This document shows positions 42,046 to 51,439 of a stretch of DNA of 64,000 nt, one piece after another. Made by a program: the position numbers and the translations under genes. The stretch spans positions 1-64,000 of the forward strand of contig CBFHXE010000003.1 in NCBI GenBank assembly GCA_965659715.1. The letters are read 5' to 3'. How positions within the stretch are numbered: position 1 is the first letter of the stretch; the number at the start of each line of letters is the position of its first letter. Source of the stretch: CABZJG01 sp965659715 (lineage in GTDB: Bacteria > Pseudomonadota > Alphaproteobacteria > Rhodobacterales > Rhodobacteraceae). The notes under the pieces were generated by a model that was given only the letters and a program-made list of their open reading frames with translations, was not told where the DNA came from and made no database searches.

Positions 42046-42855
42046 ATGAAGCTATCACATGTTATTTTTTTCTGGGTAAGTTTTTGGGCCCTATTGAGCG
42101 CGCATAGTCTTGCAGCTGACACTCAGGGTATCACCGCGCATGGCTTGCGCAGCGGGTGGTTCAAATCCGATGGCCAGTATACAGCAGCACTGGAAATTCG
42201 TCTTGCACCGGGGTGGAAAACCTATTGGCGCGCGCCGGGCGACACGGGCTTTCCTCCGCAATTTGACTTTAGTGGTTCCCGCAATGCGCAGGAGTTAGAG
42301 ATTATCTGGCCTGCTCCTATCCTATTTGGTCCGCAAGATATGTGGTCAATTGGTTATTCTGGTCATGTGGTTTTGCCATTGCTTGTTCAGCCCTCAGACC
42401 CCCAAAGCTTGGTCGAGCTTAATCTAAAGGCCTCTCTAGGTATTTGTGACGATATCTGCATACCGGCAGCACTTTCTTTTTCAGGCGTTTTATCCCCCGA
42501 CAGCCGAACCCCCGACCCCAAGATTATTGCTGCACTGGCCAATCTTCCCTACTCAAAAAGCGAGGCGGGTCTCAAAGCGCTCGCCTGCACCTTTAGCGCA
42601 TCTGGCGATACTATTGAAATAGATGTTCAGCTGTCTTTGCCGCCCACCGGCGATCAAGAAATTGTGATGATTGAATATTCCCGGTTGGGACATTGGGTAT
42701 CTATGCAGCATCCCAAACGAAATGGGCAGGTTCTTTCGGCTAAAGGGTTCTTGCACGGAGATGCAGGTCGGCCCTCTGATCTGCGTGGATCAGACGTGAG
42801 TATAACTGTTGTTGGGTCAAACTACACAGTTGATGCCGGCACCTGCGCCCCTTAA
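42046..42855 (+). CDS. Periplasmic protein with DsbD N-terminal-like domain
   Basis: A 269-aa exported protein. After a signal peptide (KLSHVIFFWVSFWALLSAHSLA) it has the DsbD alpha-like domain: LEIRLAPGWKTYWRAPGDTGFPPQFDFSGS, WPAPILFGPQDMWSIGYSGHVVLPL and LGICDDICIPAALSF. The two cysteines in GICDDIC lie where the alpha domain of DsbD carries its redox pair. It lacks the membrane and thioredoxin parts of full DsbD. It may pass electrons to periplasmic partners such as cytochrome maturation proteins. Confidence 0.82.
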   Translation: MKLSHVIFFWVSFWALLSAHSLAADTQGITAHGLRSGWFKSDGQYTAALEIRLAPGWKTYWRAPGDTGFPPQFDFSGSRNAQELEIIWPAPILFGPQDMWSIGYSGHVVLPLLVQPSDPQSLVELNLKASLGICDDICIPAALSFSGVLSPDSRTPDPKIIAALANLPYSKSEAGLKALACTFSASGDTIEIDVQLSLPPTGDQEIVMIEYSRLGHWVSMQHPKRNGQVLSAKGFLHGDAGRPSDLRGSDVSITVVGSNYTVDAGTCAP

Positions 42856-45800
42856 GCGCGCAAACGGCCAACACCTTGCACAATCAAACTCGCAAAAAAC
42901 GCAACGAGGATAATCCCGCAAACCCCTGCAAAAAATACTGCAAACGCGATGGGCATTGAGGCCGCATTCACTGGAAATGGCAGCCCGCTGGCGAGGATTT
43001 GAGGCATGGCTCCAAAATTCATCACCCAACCCATGGTGACAGCAAACCAACCAGCGATCAAAAGCCCTAGACCCCAAGTTGCCACGCGCACAGATCTAGC
43101 GCGGCCAAACAAAGCATGGCGAAGCGAAACGAAATGGCGGCGCACATCATGCTGTGCAGCGATCAAAGCTGGGACAACCAACAACACCAAGAGCATGCCA
43201 AACCCCAAACCATAGACCAATGTAATCACTGTGGGTTTGAGAAACTGTGCCTGCGAAGAACGCTCATACAGCAAAGGCGCAAGTCCGAGCACTGTTGTTA
43301 GCGTGGTCAACATAACAGGCCTGAGACGATCCACCGTGCCTTCTATCACCGACGGGATAAGCCCGCGCTCTTTGGCATATTCATCAATCGATGTAATCAG
43401 CACGATGGAATCGTTGATAATAATTCCTGTCATCCCCAAAAGTCCGACGACTGTAAAAAGCGATAACGGAACATCCCAAATGTAGTGGCCATATATCGTG
43501 CCGACCAACCCAAAGGGTATAACGGCCATCACCACAACCGGCCGTGTCCAGCTGGCAAAAACCCATGTCAGCACCAGATAGATACCGACCAAACATAGGA
43601 TCATGCCGGTGCGCGCATCGTTGAGGAATTCATCTTCTTGTTCAGACAGTCCTGCAAGACGCCAGTCCACTTGGTTTTTGCTAGCAATTTCGGGCAGTAT
43701 TTCGCTTTCAAGTGCCAAAGACACTTCTTCTGCCGCTGCCGGATCATCCTCGGAAATATCGCCCGTAATAGAAATCAGCCGAATGCCGTTTTCGCGGCGC
43801 ACAGTTGAAAAGCCGGACCGGCGCTTGACGCTCACAATATCGGCCAATGGAACATAATTTCCATTAACGGTCCGCAACTGCATGCGTTCCAGAAAATCCG
43901 CCGTGAGCTCGTTTTTGGGCAATTCCACGCGAATTGCGGCGCTGCGCGGCCCCATAGGATAACTCGCAGCTTCCAACCCATTTAAGCGGTTGCGCAGAAC
44001 CTGACCCAATCCATCAATGGTAAATCCCAATGCTTGGCCTTGGGCTGTAAGCTCTAAAATCAACTCTTCTTTGTCATAGGACAGATCATCTTCAACCGCT
44101 GAAACCTCTGAAAAGCGTGTCAATGCGGCCTTTAAATCTTCTGACGCCGCTTTGAGGGACTCTGCCTTTGCGCCATAAAACTGTACGTCCAAAGCGTCGC
44201 CGCCTGGGCCCGAGCGCCACCCCCGAAAAGAGATTGTCTCGACCAAAGGATGCCGGCGCACTTTATCCTGCAATTCGCCGACAAAGGCAAAACTGGAATA
44301 CGATCTGAAATCAGGGTCGATCAGTTCTATGGAAATACCGCCCAATTGATCCGGTGTTTTGGTTTCGGTGCCAGATAGGCCGCGCCCGGAATTGCCGCCA
44401 ATTTGGGCCACCACGTAATCCAAAGGGTTGCGGCCATAGCGTTCTTCGTACTCGCGCCCCAGCTCTTCGGTTGCACGCTGCATTTCGCGCATCATTTCCA
44501 TCGTATCTTCGCGCCCGGCGGAGGAAACCATGGCAAAATTACCGCTCACCGAAGACTGCTCTGGTGCGTTGAAAAAACGCCATTTCACTTGGCCGGACAT
44601 GAACATCGCAATCTGGCTCGCCAAGATCGCAACGGTGCCTGCAAGCACGACATAGCGGGCCCGAATGACCAAAACCATCAACCGGCGAAACAGGGTTTCG
44701 CGCACCCACTCAAAGCCTATATTCACGACACGGCTGGGCATGTCATACCAGTGATTTTTGACCCCGTGCTTGAGCGAATGCGCCATATGGTTTGGCAAAA
44801 TCAAAAAGCACTCAATAAATGAGGCCGCCAGAACCACCACCACGGTAAACGGGATATCTGCAATCAAATCACCAAATCGGCCGCCCACCGCAACCAGTCC
44901 GAAAAAGGCTATGATCGTGGTGGTGGTTGCCGCAAACACCGGCAGCGCCATACGGCGCGCGGCAGTTTCGGCAGCTTCAATCGGGCCAAGCCCCTTGCGG
45001 GCTCGGCTGTCAGCATGTTCACCAACCACAATGGCGTCATCCACCACAATCCCCAGGGTGATGATCAGTGCGAACAGTGAAATCATATTGATGGTAATGC
45101 CCGCAGCATACATGATTGCAAGCGCAGCAAGCATCGCCGTAGGAATACCGGCAGCGACCCAAAAAGCCGTGCGCGCATTCAAAAACAAAAACAGCAAGAT
45201 CAGTACAAGCCCAAGACCACTAAGCCCATTGTCAAGCAGCATGTTCAGGCGACCCGAAATATACTCTGCCCGGGTTCTGATCAGTTCGATCTGGGCACCT
45301 TCCGGCAGGGTTTCCGATAACCGGTCAGCAATCCGCTGAACTGTGTCTTGAATTTCGATGGCGTCGCCCTGTTGCGACCGGTCCACACGCACCGAAATGG
45401 CCGGATTTTCACGAACAAAATATCCTCGTTGCCGGTCGACGCCCTCGACGCGAACCTGTGCAATATCCCCAATGCGCAAATAGGACCCATCCGCGTTCGA
45501 GCGCAGCACGATGCGCCTTATTTGCTCTGCCGAGCGCTTTTCCACACCGGTGCGCACCCGCGCATTTGCACCGCTTACATCGCCCGCAGGATCGGCGCTG
45601 ACTTCTTGCGCGATCACAGCCGCGATTTGCTGCATGGTGATGTCATGCGCCACCAAATTAACCGCCGGCACCTCGATGACGGTTTCCGGGGCTGCTACCC
45701 CGGTGACGGTGGCCCGTGTCACCCCTTCGGCGAACAGACGCAAAACCAATTCATCGGCAAATAAAGCCAGCTGCTCAGGGTCAAGCGGGCCGGAAATGAT

Positions 45801-46244
45801 GACGTCTGTCACACGGTCGCGCCAAGCCCCGCGCCGCACCAATGGATCTTCGGCGTCATCGGGTAGGGTCGTGACCTGATCCACAGCTGTTTCGATATCG
45901 GCTGCCGCGCGCGCCATATCCCAGCCGGGTTCAAATTCCAATAAAATGCTGGCCCGTTCTTCGCGCGATGTGCTTTTTGCACCTGTTACACCTTCAACAG
46001 ACAGCAAGGCAGGCTCAAGCAACTGCACAATCGCATCATCAACATCTTCGGCGCCCGCGCCGCGCCACGCAACACTGACAGTGACATTGTCGATAATAAC
46101 ATCTGGAAAGAACTGCGCACGCATACGCGGCAAGCTGACCAGACCGGCAATAATCAACACCACCAATAATAAGTTTGCGGCTGTGCCATGACGGGTAAAA
46201 TACGACAGAATACCGCCAGCGGCTTTTGGAAGATCACGCACCAT
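42852..46244 (-). CDS. RND-family efflux pump permease (AcrB-like)
   Basis: An inner-membrane proton-driven pump of 1130 aa, somewhat longer than AcrB. It has the first helix (HGTAANLLLVVLIIAGLVSLP), the porter domains, LILLFLFLNARTAFWVAAGIP, ISLFALIITLGIVVDDAIVVGEH with the paired Asp residues of the proton relay, a second set of helices (FTVVGLLGMTGIIINDSIVLITSIDEY) and the terminal helices after ALFGRARSVRVATW. Substrate is unknown. It follows the adaptor gene by 2 nt and overlaps the DsbD-like gene on the opposite strand by 4 nt. No TolC-like gene is adjacent. Confidence 0.92.
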   Translation of the reverse strand: MVRDLPKAAGGILSYFTRHGTAANLLLVVLIIAGLVSLPRMRAQFFPDVIIDNVTVSVAWRGAGAEDVDDAIVQLLEPALLSVEGVTGAKSTSREERASILLEFEPGWDMARAAADIETAVDQVTTLPDDAEDPLVRRGAWRDRVTDVIISGPLDPEQLALFADELVLRLFAEGVTRATVTGVAAPETVIEVPAVNLVAHDITMQQIAAVIAQEVSADPAGDVSGANARVRTGVEKRSAEQIRRIVLRSNADGSYLRIGDIAQVRVEGVDRQRGYFVRENPAISVRVDRSQQGDAIEIQDTVQRIADRLSETLPEGAQIELIRTRAEYISGRLNMLLDNGLSGLGLVLILLFLFLNARTAFWVAAGIPTAMLAALAIMYAAGITINMISLFALIITLGIVVDDAIVVGEHADSRARKGLGPIEAAETAARRMALPVFAATTTTIIAFFGLVAVGGRFGDLIADIPFTVVVVLAASFIECFLILPNHMAHSLKHGVKNHWYDMPSRVVNIGFEWVRETLFRRLMVLVIRARYVVLAGTVAILASQIAMFMSGQVKWRFFNAPEQSSVSGNFAMVSSAGREDTMEMMREMQRATEELGREYEERYGRNPLDYVVAQIGGNSGRGLSGTETKTPDQLGGISIELIDPDFRSYSSFAFVGELQDKVRRHPLVETISFRGWRSGPGGDALDVQFYGAKAESLKAASEDLKAALTRFSEVSAVEDDLSYDKEELILELTAQGQALGFTIDGLGQVLRNRLNGLEAASYPMGPRSAAIRVELPKNELTADFLERMQLRTVNGNYVPLADIVSVKRRSGFSTVRRENGIRLISITGDISEDDPAAAEEVSLALESEILPEIASKNQVDWRLAGLSEQEDEFLNDARTGMILCLVGIYLVLTWVFASWTRPVVVMAVIPFGLVGTIYGHYIWDVPLSLFTVVGLLGMTGIIINDSIVLITSIDEYAKERGLIPSVIEGTVDRLRPVMLTTLTTVLGLAPLLYERSSQAQFLKPTVITLVYGLGFGMLLVLLVVPALIAAQHDVRRHFVSLRHALFGRARSVRVATWGLGLLIAGWFAVTMGWVMNFGAMPQILASGLPFPVNAASMPIAFAVFFAGVCGIILVAFFASLIVQGVGRLRA

Positions 46245-46246
46245 GT

Positions 46247-47704
46247 CTATCCTCCCATCCGGCTTTCAATGCGCTCAACCACTTTGGCCGGTACTTTGTC
46301 CTGCTTAAGCTGTTTTAAAATCCGTTCTTTGGCATCTTTTGGAATATAGGCGTTGTTTTCTATTGCCGCGATAAGTTTGGCGCGCCGCTCATCGCTGAGT
46401 TCAACGACCTCGGGCTCTTTGGGGGTGCTGGCCTCACCGCTTCTAAGCGGTTTCACCTTGATCCCACTGCCTAAAACCGGCGTTTGCTCGGCCACGACCT
46501 CGCGGCCACTTAGACCGCGCCCCCGTACCAGAATATGGTCACCCTGTTGGCGAAAGACCCGCACCTCGGTACTTTGAAGCCTGTCGTCCTCGGTCAAAAC
46601 CAAAACCGCGTTATCTGCATTCAGGGCAGATGACGGCAGTCTTATAACGTTGTCCATCTTTGGCTCGCTCAGCGCCACAGTGACAAAATCACCGGGCTTT
46701 AATCCGCGCGGGTTTTGCAATTTGGCAAACAAAAGCCGCCCAGTTTGCCCAGCGCCAACAGACCCGCTATCGCGGCTTAACACAGCATCTGTGGTCAACT
46801 CTGTTCCAAAGACATTGAGCGAGACTTTGGCCTGACTTTTGATCAGCTTTCCGGACCGATCAAGCAGGCGTGCGTATTGTTCGGTTGATACCCGAAATGC
46901 AACTTCAAGGGTTTCGGGATCAATCAAGCTGCCAATTTTCTCATTCGGGGTGACAAGACCGCCCTTCACCAAACTGATACTGCCGAGCGTGCCGCTAAAT
47001 TCCGACGTTAGAACGGTATCTTTCCAGCGCCGACTTGCATCTTGCAAAGCCAACTCGGCTCGGGCAAGGCGGGTTTCGGCCTGCGCTCTGCGCGCTTTGG
47101 CCTGATCAACCGCGCTGCGCCGAGACAGTACTGCCTGGGTGGCAGACGACGCTGCCAGCTCGGCAGTTTCCACAGCTGCAGAGGTGCCAACGCCGCGTTT
47201 TTTCAAGTCTAATTGGCGTTCAAGGGCGCGGCTACGCAGATCGGCCTGATCCCGCGCAGCTTGCAATTCATCGGTGATCAGCACCAGCGCGCGGTCGGCC
47301 TCTTCCACTTCGGCCATCGCGTCGGTCACATCCGCCTCTGCGCGGCCGACAGCCGAACGCGCATCAGCATCATTCAAACGTACGAGCACCTCTCCTGCTT
47401 GTACCTGGCCCCCTTCGACAAAGCCTTCTGCCAATTCGATCACCTGCCCCCCTGTGGCCATTCGCAAATCAAGCGTGCGGCGGCTTTGAACCTCACCAAA
47501 GGCTTCTAGCATCGGTGTAATAGATTGCGGCTCTGCAGTGATGACATTAACGGTAAACACCCGTTCGCGTTGCTGCGACGTTCGGGGCTTGCGCGACATG
47601 CTGTCTTTCATCGCTGAGCTGACCATCTGCCCCGCATAGGCAAACAGCCCCAAGGTTAAGGACAGCAGCAGGAGCCCAACAAGGCTTTTCCTAAAAAATC
47701 GCAT
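46247..47704 (-). CDS. RND efflux periplasmic adaptor (membrane fusion protein)
   Basis: A 485-aa HlyD/AcrA-type adaptor that joins the pump to an outer-membrane channel. An N-terminal hydrophobic anchor (SLVGLLLLSLTLGLFAYAG) is followed by the lipoyl half-motif (TLDLRMATGGQVIELAEGFVEGGQVQAGEVLVRL), a long coiled-coil hairpin (about residues 120-225) and the beta-barrel part (VSTEQYARLLDRSGKL). The C-terminal 60 residues are unusual for the family, ending in an acidic/basic helical tail (DERRAKLIAAIENNAYIPKD). First gene of the adaptor-pump operon. Confidence 0.9.
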   Translation of the reverse strand: MRFFRKSLVGLLLLSLTLGLFAYAGQMVSSAMKDSMSRKPRTSQQRERVFTVNVITAEPQSITPMLEAFGEVQSRRTLDLRMATGGQVIELAEGFVEGGQVQAGEVLVRLNDADARSAVGRAEADVTDAMAEVEEADRALVLITDELQAARDQADLRSRALERQLDLKKRGVGTSAAVETAELAASSATQAVLSRRSAVDQAKARRAQAETRLARAELALQDASRRWKDTVLTSEFSGTLGSISLVKGGLVTPNEKIGSLIDPETLEVAFRVSTEQYARLLDRSGKLIKSQAKVSLNVFGTELTTDAVLSRDSGSVGAGQTGRLLFAKLQNPRGLKPGDFVTVALSEPKMDNVIRLPSSALNADNAVLVLTEDDRLQSTEVRVFRQQGDHILVRGRGLSGREVVAEQTPVLGSGIKVKPLRSGEASTPKEPEVVELSDERRAKLIAAIENNAYIPKDAKERILKQLKQDKVPAKVVERIESRMGG

Positions 47705-47797
47705 GTTTTAACCCCTTTCAGCGTGAAAAACCCGCCTAATGTCATGTTGTAGTGTGCATTATAGGTTTGCCAAGCCAGTTTTATACGGTTGGTGGGT

Positions 47798-48340
47798 TCA
47801 CTTCCGTCGGAGATTTTCGTCCAGACGGGGCATTATTTCCACAAAATTGCAGGGCCGGTGGCGAAAATCGAGCTGTTTGAGCAAAATCTCATCCCATGCA
47901 TCGCGGCAGGCGCCGGGGCTTCCAGGCAGGGCAAATAGATAGGTCCCCCCCGCCACACCGGCCGTGGCGCGGCTTTGTACTGCCGAGGTGCCAATTTTTT
48001 GCATGCTGACTATAGTGAATACGGTGCCGAACGCATCGATTTCTTTTTCATACACATCGCGGTGCGCTTCCACGGTTACATCGCGGCCGGTCAGGCCGGT
48101 GCCGCCGGTGCTGATCACCACATCAATCAGCGGATCATCAATCCAGCGCTGCAATTGCTGGGATATTTCCGCACGCTCATCGGGCACTATTTCCCGTGCA
48201 GCAAGTTGATGGCCCGCCTCTGCCAGACGGTCAACCAAGGTCTGGCCAGAGCGGTCCTCAGCCAGACTGCGCGTGTCAGAAACAGTTAAAACCGCTATTT
48301 TGACTGGTATAAAATCAAGCGTTTCATCGATCCTGCTCAT
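47798..48340 (-). CDS. moaB: Molybdenum cofactor biosynthesis protein MoaB
   Basis: A 180-aa MoaB/MogA-fold protein that adenylates molybdopterin in bacteria using it. It has KIAVLTVSDTRSLAEDRSGQTLVDRLAEAGH, DVVISTGGTGLTGRDVTVEAHRDVYEKEIDAFG and RATAGVAGGTYLFALPGSPGACRDAWDEIL, the MPT-binding signature. It overlaps the UDG-family gene by 4 nt. It belongs functionally with the Mo-cofactor operon at 32-36 kb but is not adjacent to it. Confidence 0.93.
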   Translation of the reverse strand: MSRIDETLDFIPVKIAVLTVSDTRSLAEDRSGQTLVDRLAEAGHQLAAREIVPDERAEISQQLQRWIDDPLIDVVISTGGTGLTGRDVTVEAHRDVYEKEIDAFGTVFTIVSMQKIGTSAVQSRATAGVAGGTYLFALPGSPGACRDAWDEILLKQLDFRHRPCNFVEIMPRLDENLRRK

Positions 48341-49122
48341 GATGTCATCAGCCTTTCCTTCAGCATCAAAAGATCATCCCACGCCAATTTCTTGGCGCTT
48401 GGGTTGCGCAAAAGATAGGCCGGATGGAACATCGGTATCACATCGGTATCGCGGCAGCTTTGCAGCTGTCCGCGCAGCTTGGAAATCCCCCGTTTGCCCA
48501 GCAATGCCTGACAGGAAATATTTCCCATCGCCACCACAACGCTTGGCTTGATCAAAGCGACATGTTGCAGCAGAAAAGGCGTGAGCATGGCGATCTCTTC
48601 AGGGCTAGGTTCGCGGTTTTGCGGTGGCCGCCAGGGCACAACATTGGTGATATATGCCGCATTTGCAGGCTCTTGGGCCTGTCTGTCCAAACCAATTGCA
48701 GCCAGCATTTTATCCAAAAGCTGACCGGCGCGGCCGACAAAAGGCTTGCCCTGCTGGTCTTCGTCGCGGCCCGGCGCTTCCCCGACGATCATCACCTGCG
48801 CGTTGGGATTTCCATCACTAAACACCAAATTCCGCGCGCCACGCTTTAACTCGCAATGCTCAAAGCCAGCCAACGCAGCCCGCAAAGCCTCAAGCGAACT
48901 GGCCGCTTCGGCCATCTGCTTGGCAATTTGAGCAGGATCTTGCTGGGCAATGGGCCGAGGCGCAGATTGAGCAGCCGCGGCTTTGACAGCAGCCGGCTTT
49001 GACGGCGCAGCCTCAAGCGCAAAGCGGTCCACCGGCGCATCCAAGATTGCCTCGGTTGCGCCCAGTTCCACCTGCCATTCCAAAAGCGCGCGTGCGCTGT
49101 GCCAGTCAATTTGCGATTCCAT
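48337..49122 (-). CDS. Uracil-DNA glycosylase superfamily protein (family 4-like)
   Basis: A 261-aa protein. It starts ESQIDWHSARALLEWQVELGATEAI, then has an Ala/Pro-rich linker and the UDG core: VMIVGEAPGRDEDQQGKPFVGRAGQLLDKML (motif 1), ITNVVPWRPPQNREPSPEE and the C-terminal MFHPAYLLRNP (motif 2). Of the four Fe-S cysteines of classical family 4 only the first (FEHCELK) is obvious; the PWRPP and MLTPF positions lack them. The 33 bp coding for QSCRDTDVIPM closely match the dispersed repeat at 5.5 and 16.3 kb. ATG 49122 fits the family start. Confidence 0.85.
   Translation of the reverse strand: MESQIDWHSARALLEWQVELGATEAILDAPVDRFALEAAPSKPAAVKAAAAQSAPRPIAQQDPAQIAKQMAEAASSLEALRAALAGFEHCELKRGARNLVFSDGNPNAQVMIVGEAPGRDEDQQGKPFVGRAGQLLDKMLAAIGLDRQAQEPANAAYITNVVPWRPPQNREPSPEEIAMLTPFLLQHVALIKPSVVVAMGNISCQALLGKRGISKLRGQLQSCRDTDVIPMFHPAYLLRNPSAKKLAWDDLLMLKERLMTS
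48431..48463 (-). repeat. Diverged repeat copy inside the UDG-family gene
   Basis: Read on the coding (minus) strand this matches 5500-5532 at 30 of 33 bases, the three differences being transitions. The peptide frame is shared: AQNCRNTDVIPI in copy A and LQSCRDTDVIPM here. The segment lies between the LRG motif and the MFHPAYLL motif, a variable loop of the enzyme. Confidence 0.6.
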
Positions 49123-49242
49123 AGATGAAAGTCTAGCCTGTGCAGCCCAAAAGGAAAAGGAGTCCGGTTGAGATGCAAAAGACTGCCGGCATAAGTACAT
49201 CGCTTTTATCATGTAATATGCGCAGCTAAAAAATTTACCTTT

Positions 49243-50241
49243 TTAGCTTTTGGATCGCCGTTTGAATATCCGGCCGTCTGTCACTGCAAAACCCAACGCA
49301 ATAATTACAAATCCCGCCCATGCCTCTGGCCGCATCTGCTCGCCCAGAAAGACTGCGCCAAGAACAATTGCAAATGGGGGTATGAGCAAGGTGACGAGCA
49401 TTAAGTTTGCAGCACCAGCCCGCACCAAAGTTGCAAAGTAAAGCATATACGCCACCGCCGTTGACAGGATTGCGATGCCCAAAAGGGCAGCCCAGACACT
49501 TAACGACAGGGAAAAGCTTGGCGGCCCATCAAAAATTACCGCAATCGGGATCATCAAAAAACTACTCGCCGCCACCATTCCAAATGCATTCATTAGCGGT
49601 GGCTGGCCAGAAAGCGTTGTTTTGCCCCAGACACTCGCAAAAGAATAAGAGACAGCTGCACCCAGCATAGCAAGCTGCGCCAGGTTACGCGGGTCAAAAC
49701 CGGTCAAGACAGACGGCCCCATAATAAAGGCCACACCAATGAGACCAAGCACTGCACCCCAGAGCTTGTATAGGCTCAACCGCTCATCTGAAAGCAGCGC
49801 TCCGGCGATCACAGCACCAAAGACAGCCGTGGTTCCGTTCAAAATTGCGGCCAAACCACTTTCAATATACACTTGCGCCCAAATTATTAATGAAAAAGGG
49901 ATCGCGTTATTGAGCGCGCCCATTATCATATAAGCGCCCCAAACCCGTAGTGATGTTGGAAACGCAATGCCTTGCCAGCGCACGATTAGGCCAAGAACTG
50001 GAACCGCCCAGAAAACGCGGTGCAAGGTAATGGTCAACGGCGGAACCTCTTGCAAGGCAATTTCAACAAAGAAAAAGGAACCGCCCCAAATTGCTGCCAG
50101 TAGCGCAAGCATGGCCGCAGACCTAAGATCCAATGATGATGATTTTTCAGCTGTCACCGGGCCATCCCGAAAATGTTTCAGTATTTTTCCTGTATCATAC
50201 CAAGCCGTTGCATCACGACCCGAAACTTGCGTATTTTTCAC
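49243..50241 (-). CDS. DMT-superfamily transporter (EamA)
   Basis: A ten-helix drug/metabolite exporter. Two EamA repeats are visible: LALLAAIWGGSFFFVEIALQEVPPLTITLHRVFWAVPVLGLI in the first and GAAVSYSFASVWGKTTLSG with LYFATLVRAGAANLMLVTLLIPPFAIVLGAVFLGE in the second. The 332-aa frame begins at a GTG with weak ribosome signal and about 40 residues before the first helix. A GTG at 50157 would give a more usual N-terminus. Substrate unknown; relatives export amino acids or metabolites. Confidence 0.83.
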   Translation of the reverse strand: MKNTQVSGRDATAWYDTGKILKHFRDGPVTAEKSSSLDLRSAAMLALLAAIWGGSFFFVEIALQEVPPLTITLHRVFWAVPVLGLIVRWQGIAFPTSLRVWGAYMIMGALNNAIPFSLIIWAQVYIESGLAAILNGTTAVFGAVIAGALLSDERLSLYKLWGAVLGLIGVAFIMGPSVLTGFDPRNLAQLAMLGAAVSYSFASVWGKTTLSGQPPLMNAFGMVAASSFLMIPIAVIFDGPPSFSLSLSVWAALLGIAILSTAVAYMLYFATLVRAGAANLMLVTLLIPPFAIVLGAVFLGEQMRPEAWAGFVIIALGFAVTDGRIFKRRSKS

Positions 50242-50488
50242 TATTGCAAAGCAATCTTTATTTTTTTTCGCCAGCTGTAACTCGAGGTATCAACTAAAGA
50301 CCCCTGCGCGAACCATCCGTTCTTGACCGCGCGCTTCTTGATATCGATGTAGCGCACTGCGCGCTTCCAAGCGGTTGCACCAAAAAGCAAATTCAGCCCG
50401 CATAAGAATCTATGGTAGAAAGTGACTGAGGGCTTGTGCCAAGGCCTCTAGCGCTTTATGAACCGTTCAAATTCAGCGGAGCGCATTT

Positions 50489-51439
50489 ATGGGGTTCACC
50501 GACAAACACCTTTTGGGCATTGAGCCACTTTCCCCCGCTGCTATTTCCGAAATTCTTGATCTTGCCGACAGCTATGTTGATCTGAACCGGCGACCGAACA
50601 AACATTCCGATGTGCTGGCTGGTCTTACCCAGATCAATATGTTTTTTGAAAACTCCACCCGTACGCAGGCCTCGTTTGAGCTGGCAGGAAAACGGCTGGG
50701 CGCCGATGTGATGAATATGGCCATGCAGGCCAGTTCGATCAAAAAGGGCGAAACCCTGATTGACACGGCGCTCACGCTGAACGCGATGCACCCTGATCTT
50801 TTGGTGGTGCGGCATCCGCAATCCGGCGCCGTTGATCTGCTGGCACAAAAGGTCAATTGCAGCGTTTTAAATGCCGGCGATGGACGCCATGAACATCCCA
50901 CGCAGGCGCTGTTGGATGCGCTGACCATCCGCCGCGCCAAAGGCCGGCTGCACCGGCTTAGCATCGCCATTTGCGGCGATATCGCCCACAGCCGCGTGGC
51001 ACGCTCGAACATTATCCTGTTGGGCAAAATGGAAAACCGCATCCGGCTTATCGGGCCGCCAACCTTGATGCCTTCCGGCATCGCCGAATTTGGCTGCGAG
51101 GTCTATGAGGACATGCATCAGGGGCTGCAGGATGTGGATGTGGTGATGATGCTGCGGCTTCAACGCGAACGGATGGACGGCGGGTTTATCCCCTCTGAGC
51201 GCGAATATTACCATCGCTACGGGCTGGATGCGGATAAGCTGCAAGTGGCCAAAGAGGACGCCATCGTGATGCACCCCGGCCCGATGAACCGCGGGGTTGA
51301 AATTGATGGTGATATTGCCGATGACATCAACCGTTCGGTGATTCAGGACCAAGTGGAAATGGGTGTAGCGGTGCGCATGGCAGCGATGGATTTGCTGGCG
51401 CGCAACCGGCAGGCAAGCGCTGCGGAGGGCATGTCATGA
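50489..51439 (+). CDS. pyrB: Aspartate carbamoyltransferase catalytic subunit
   Basis: First committed step of pyrimidine synthesis. The 316-aa protein has the carbamoyl-phosphate motif FFENSTRTQASFELAGKRLG, HPDLLVVRHPQSGAVDLLA, NAGDGRHEHPTQALLDALTI, AICGDIAHSRVARSNI and HPGPMNRGVEID with the aspartate-side residues. GGAG lies 7 nt upstream of ATG 50489. No pyrI gene follows; instead a dihydroorotase-like gene overlaps by 4 nt, typical of systems in which ATCase associates with a DHOase-like subunit. The 247-nt region before it holds no other gene that I can see. Confidence 0.95.
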   Translation: MGFTDKHLLGIEPLSPAAISEILDLADSYVDLNRRPNKHSDVLAGLTQINMFFENSTRTQASFELAGKRLGADVMNMAMQASSIKKGETLIDTALTLNAMHPDLLVVRHPQSGAVDLLAQKVNCSVLNAGDGRHEHPTQALLDALTIRRAKGRLHRLSIAICGDIAHSRVARSNIILLGKMENRIRLIGPPTLMPSGIAEFGCEVYEDMHQGLQDVDVVMMLRLQRERMDGGFIPSEREYYHRYGLDADKLQVAKEDAIVMHPGPMNRGVEIDGDIADDINRSVIQDQVEMGVAVRMAAMDLLARNRQASAAEGMS

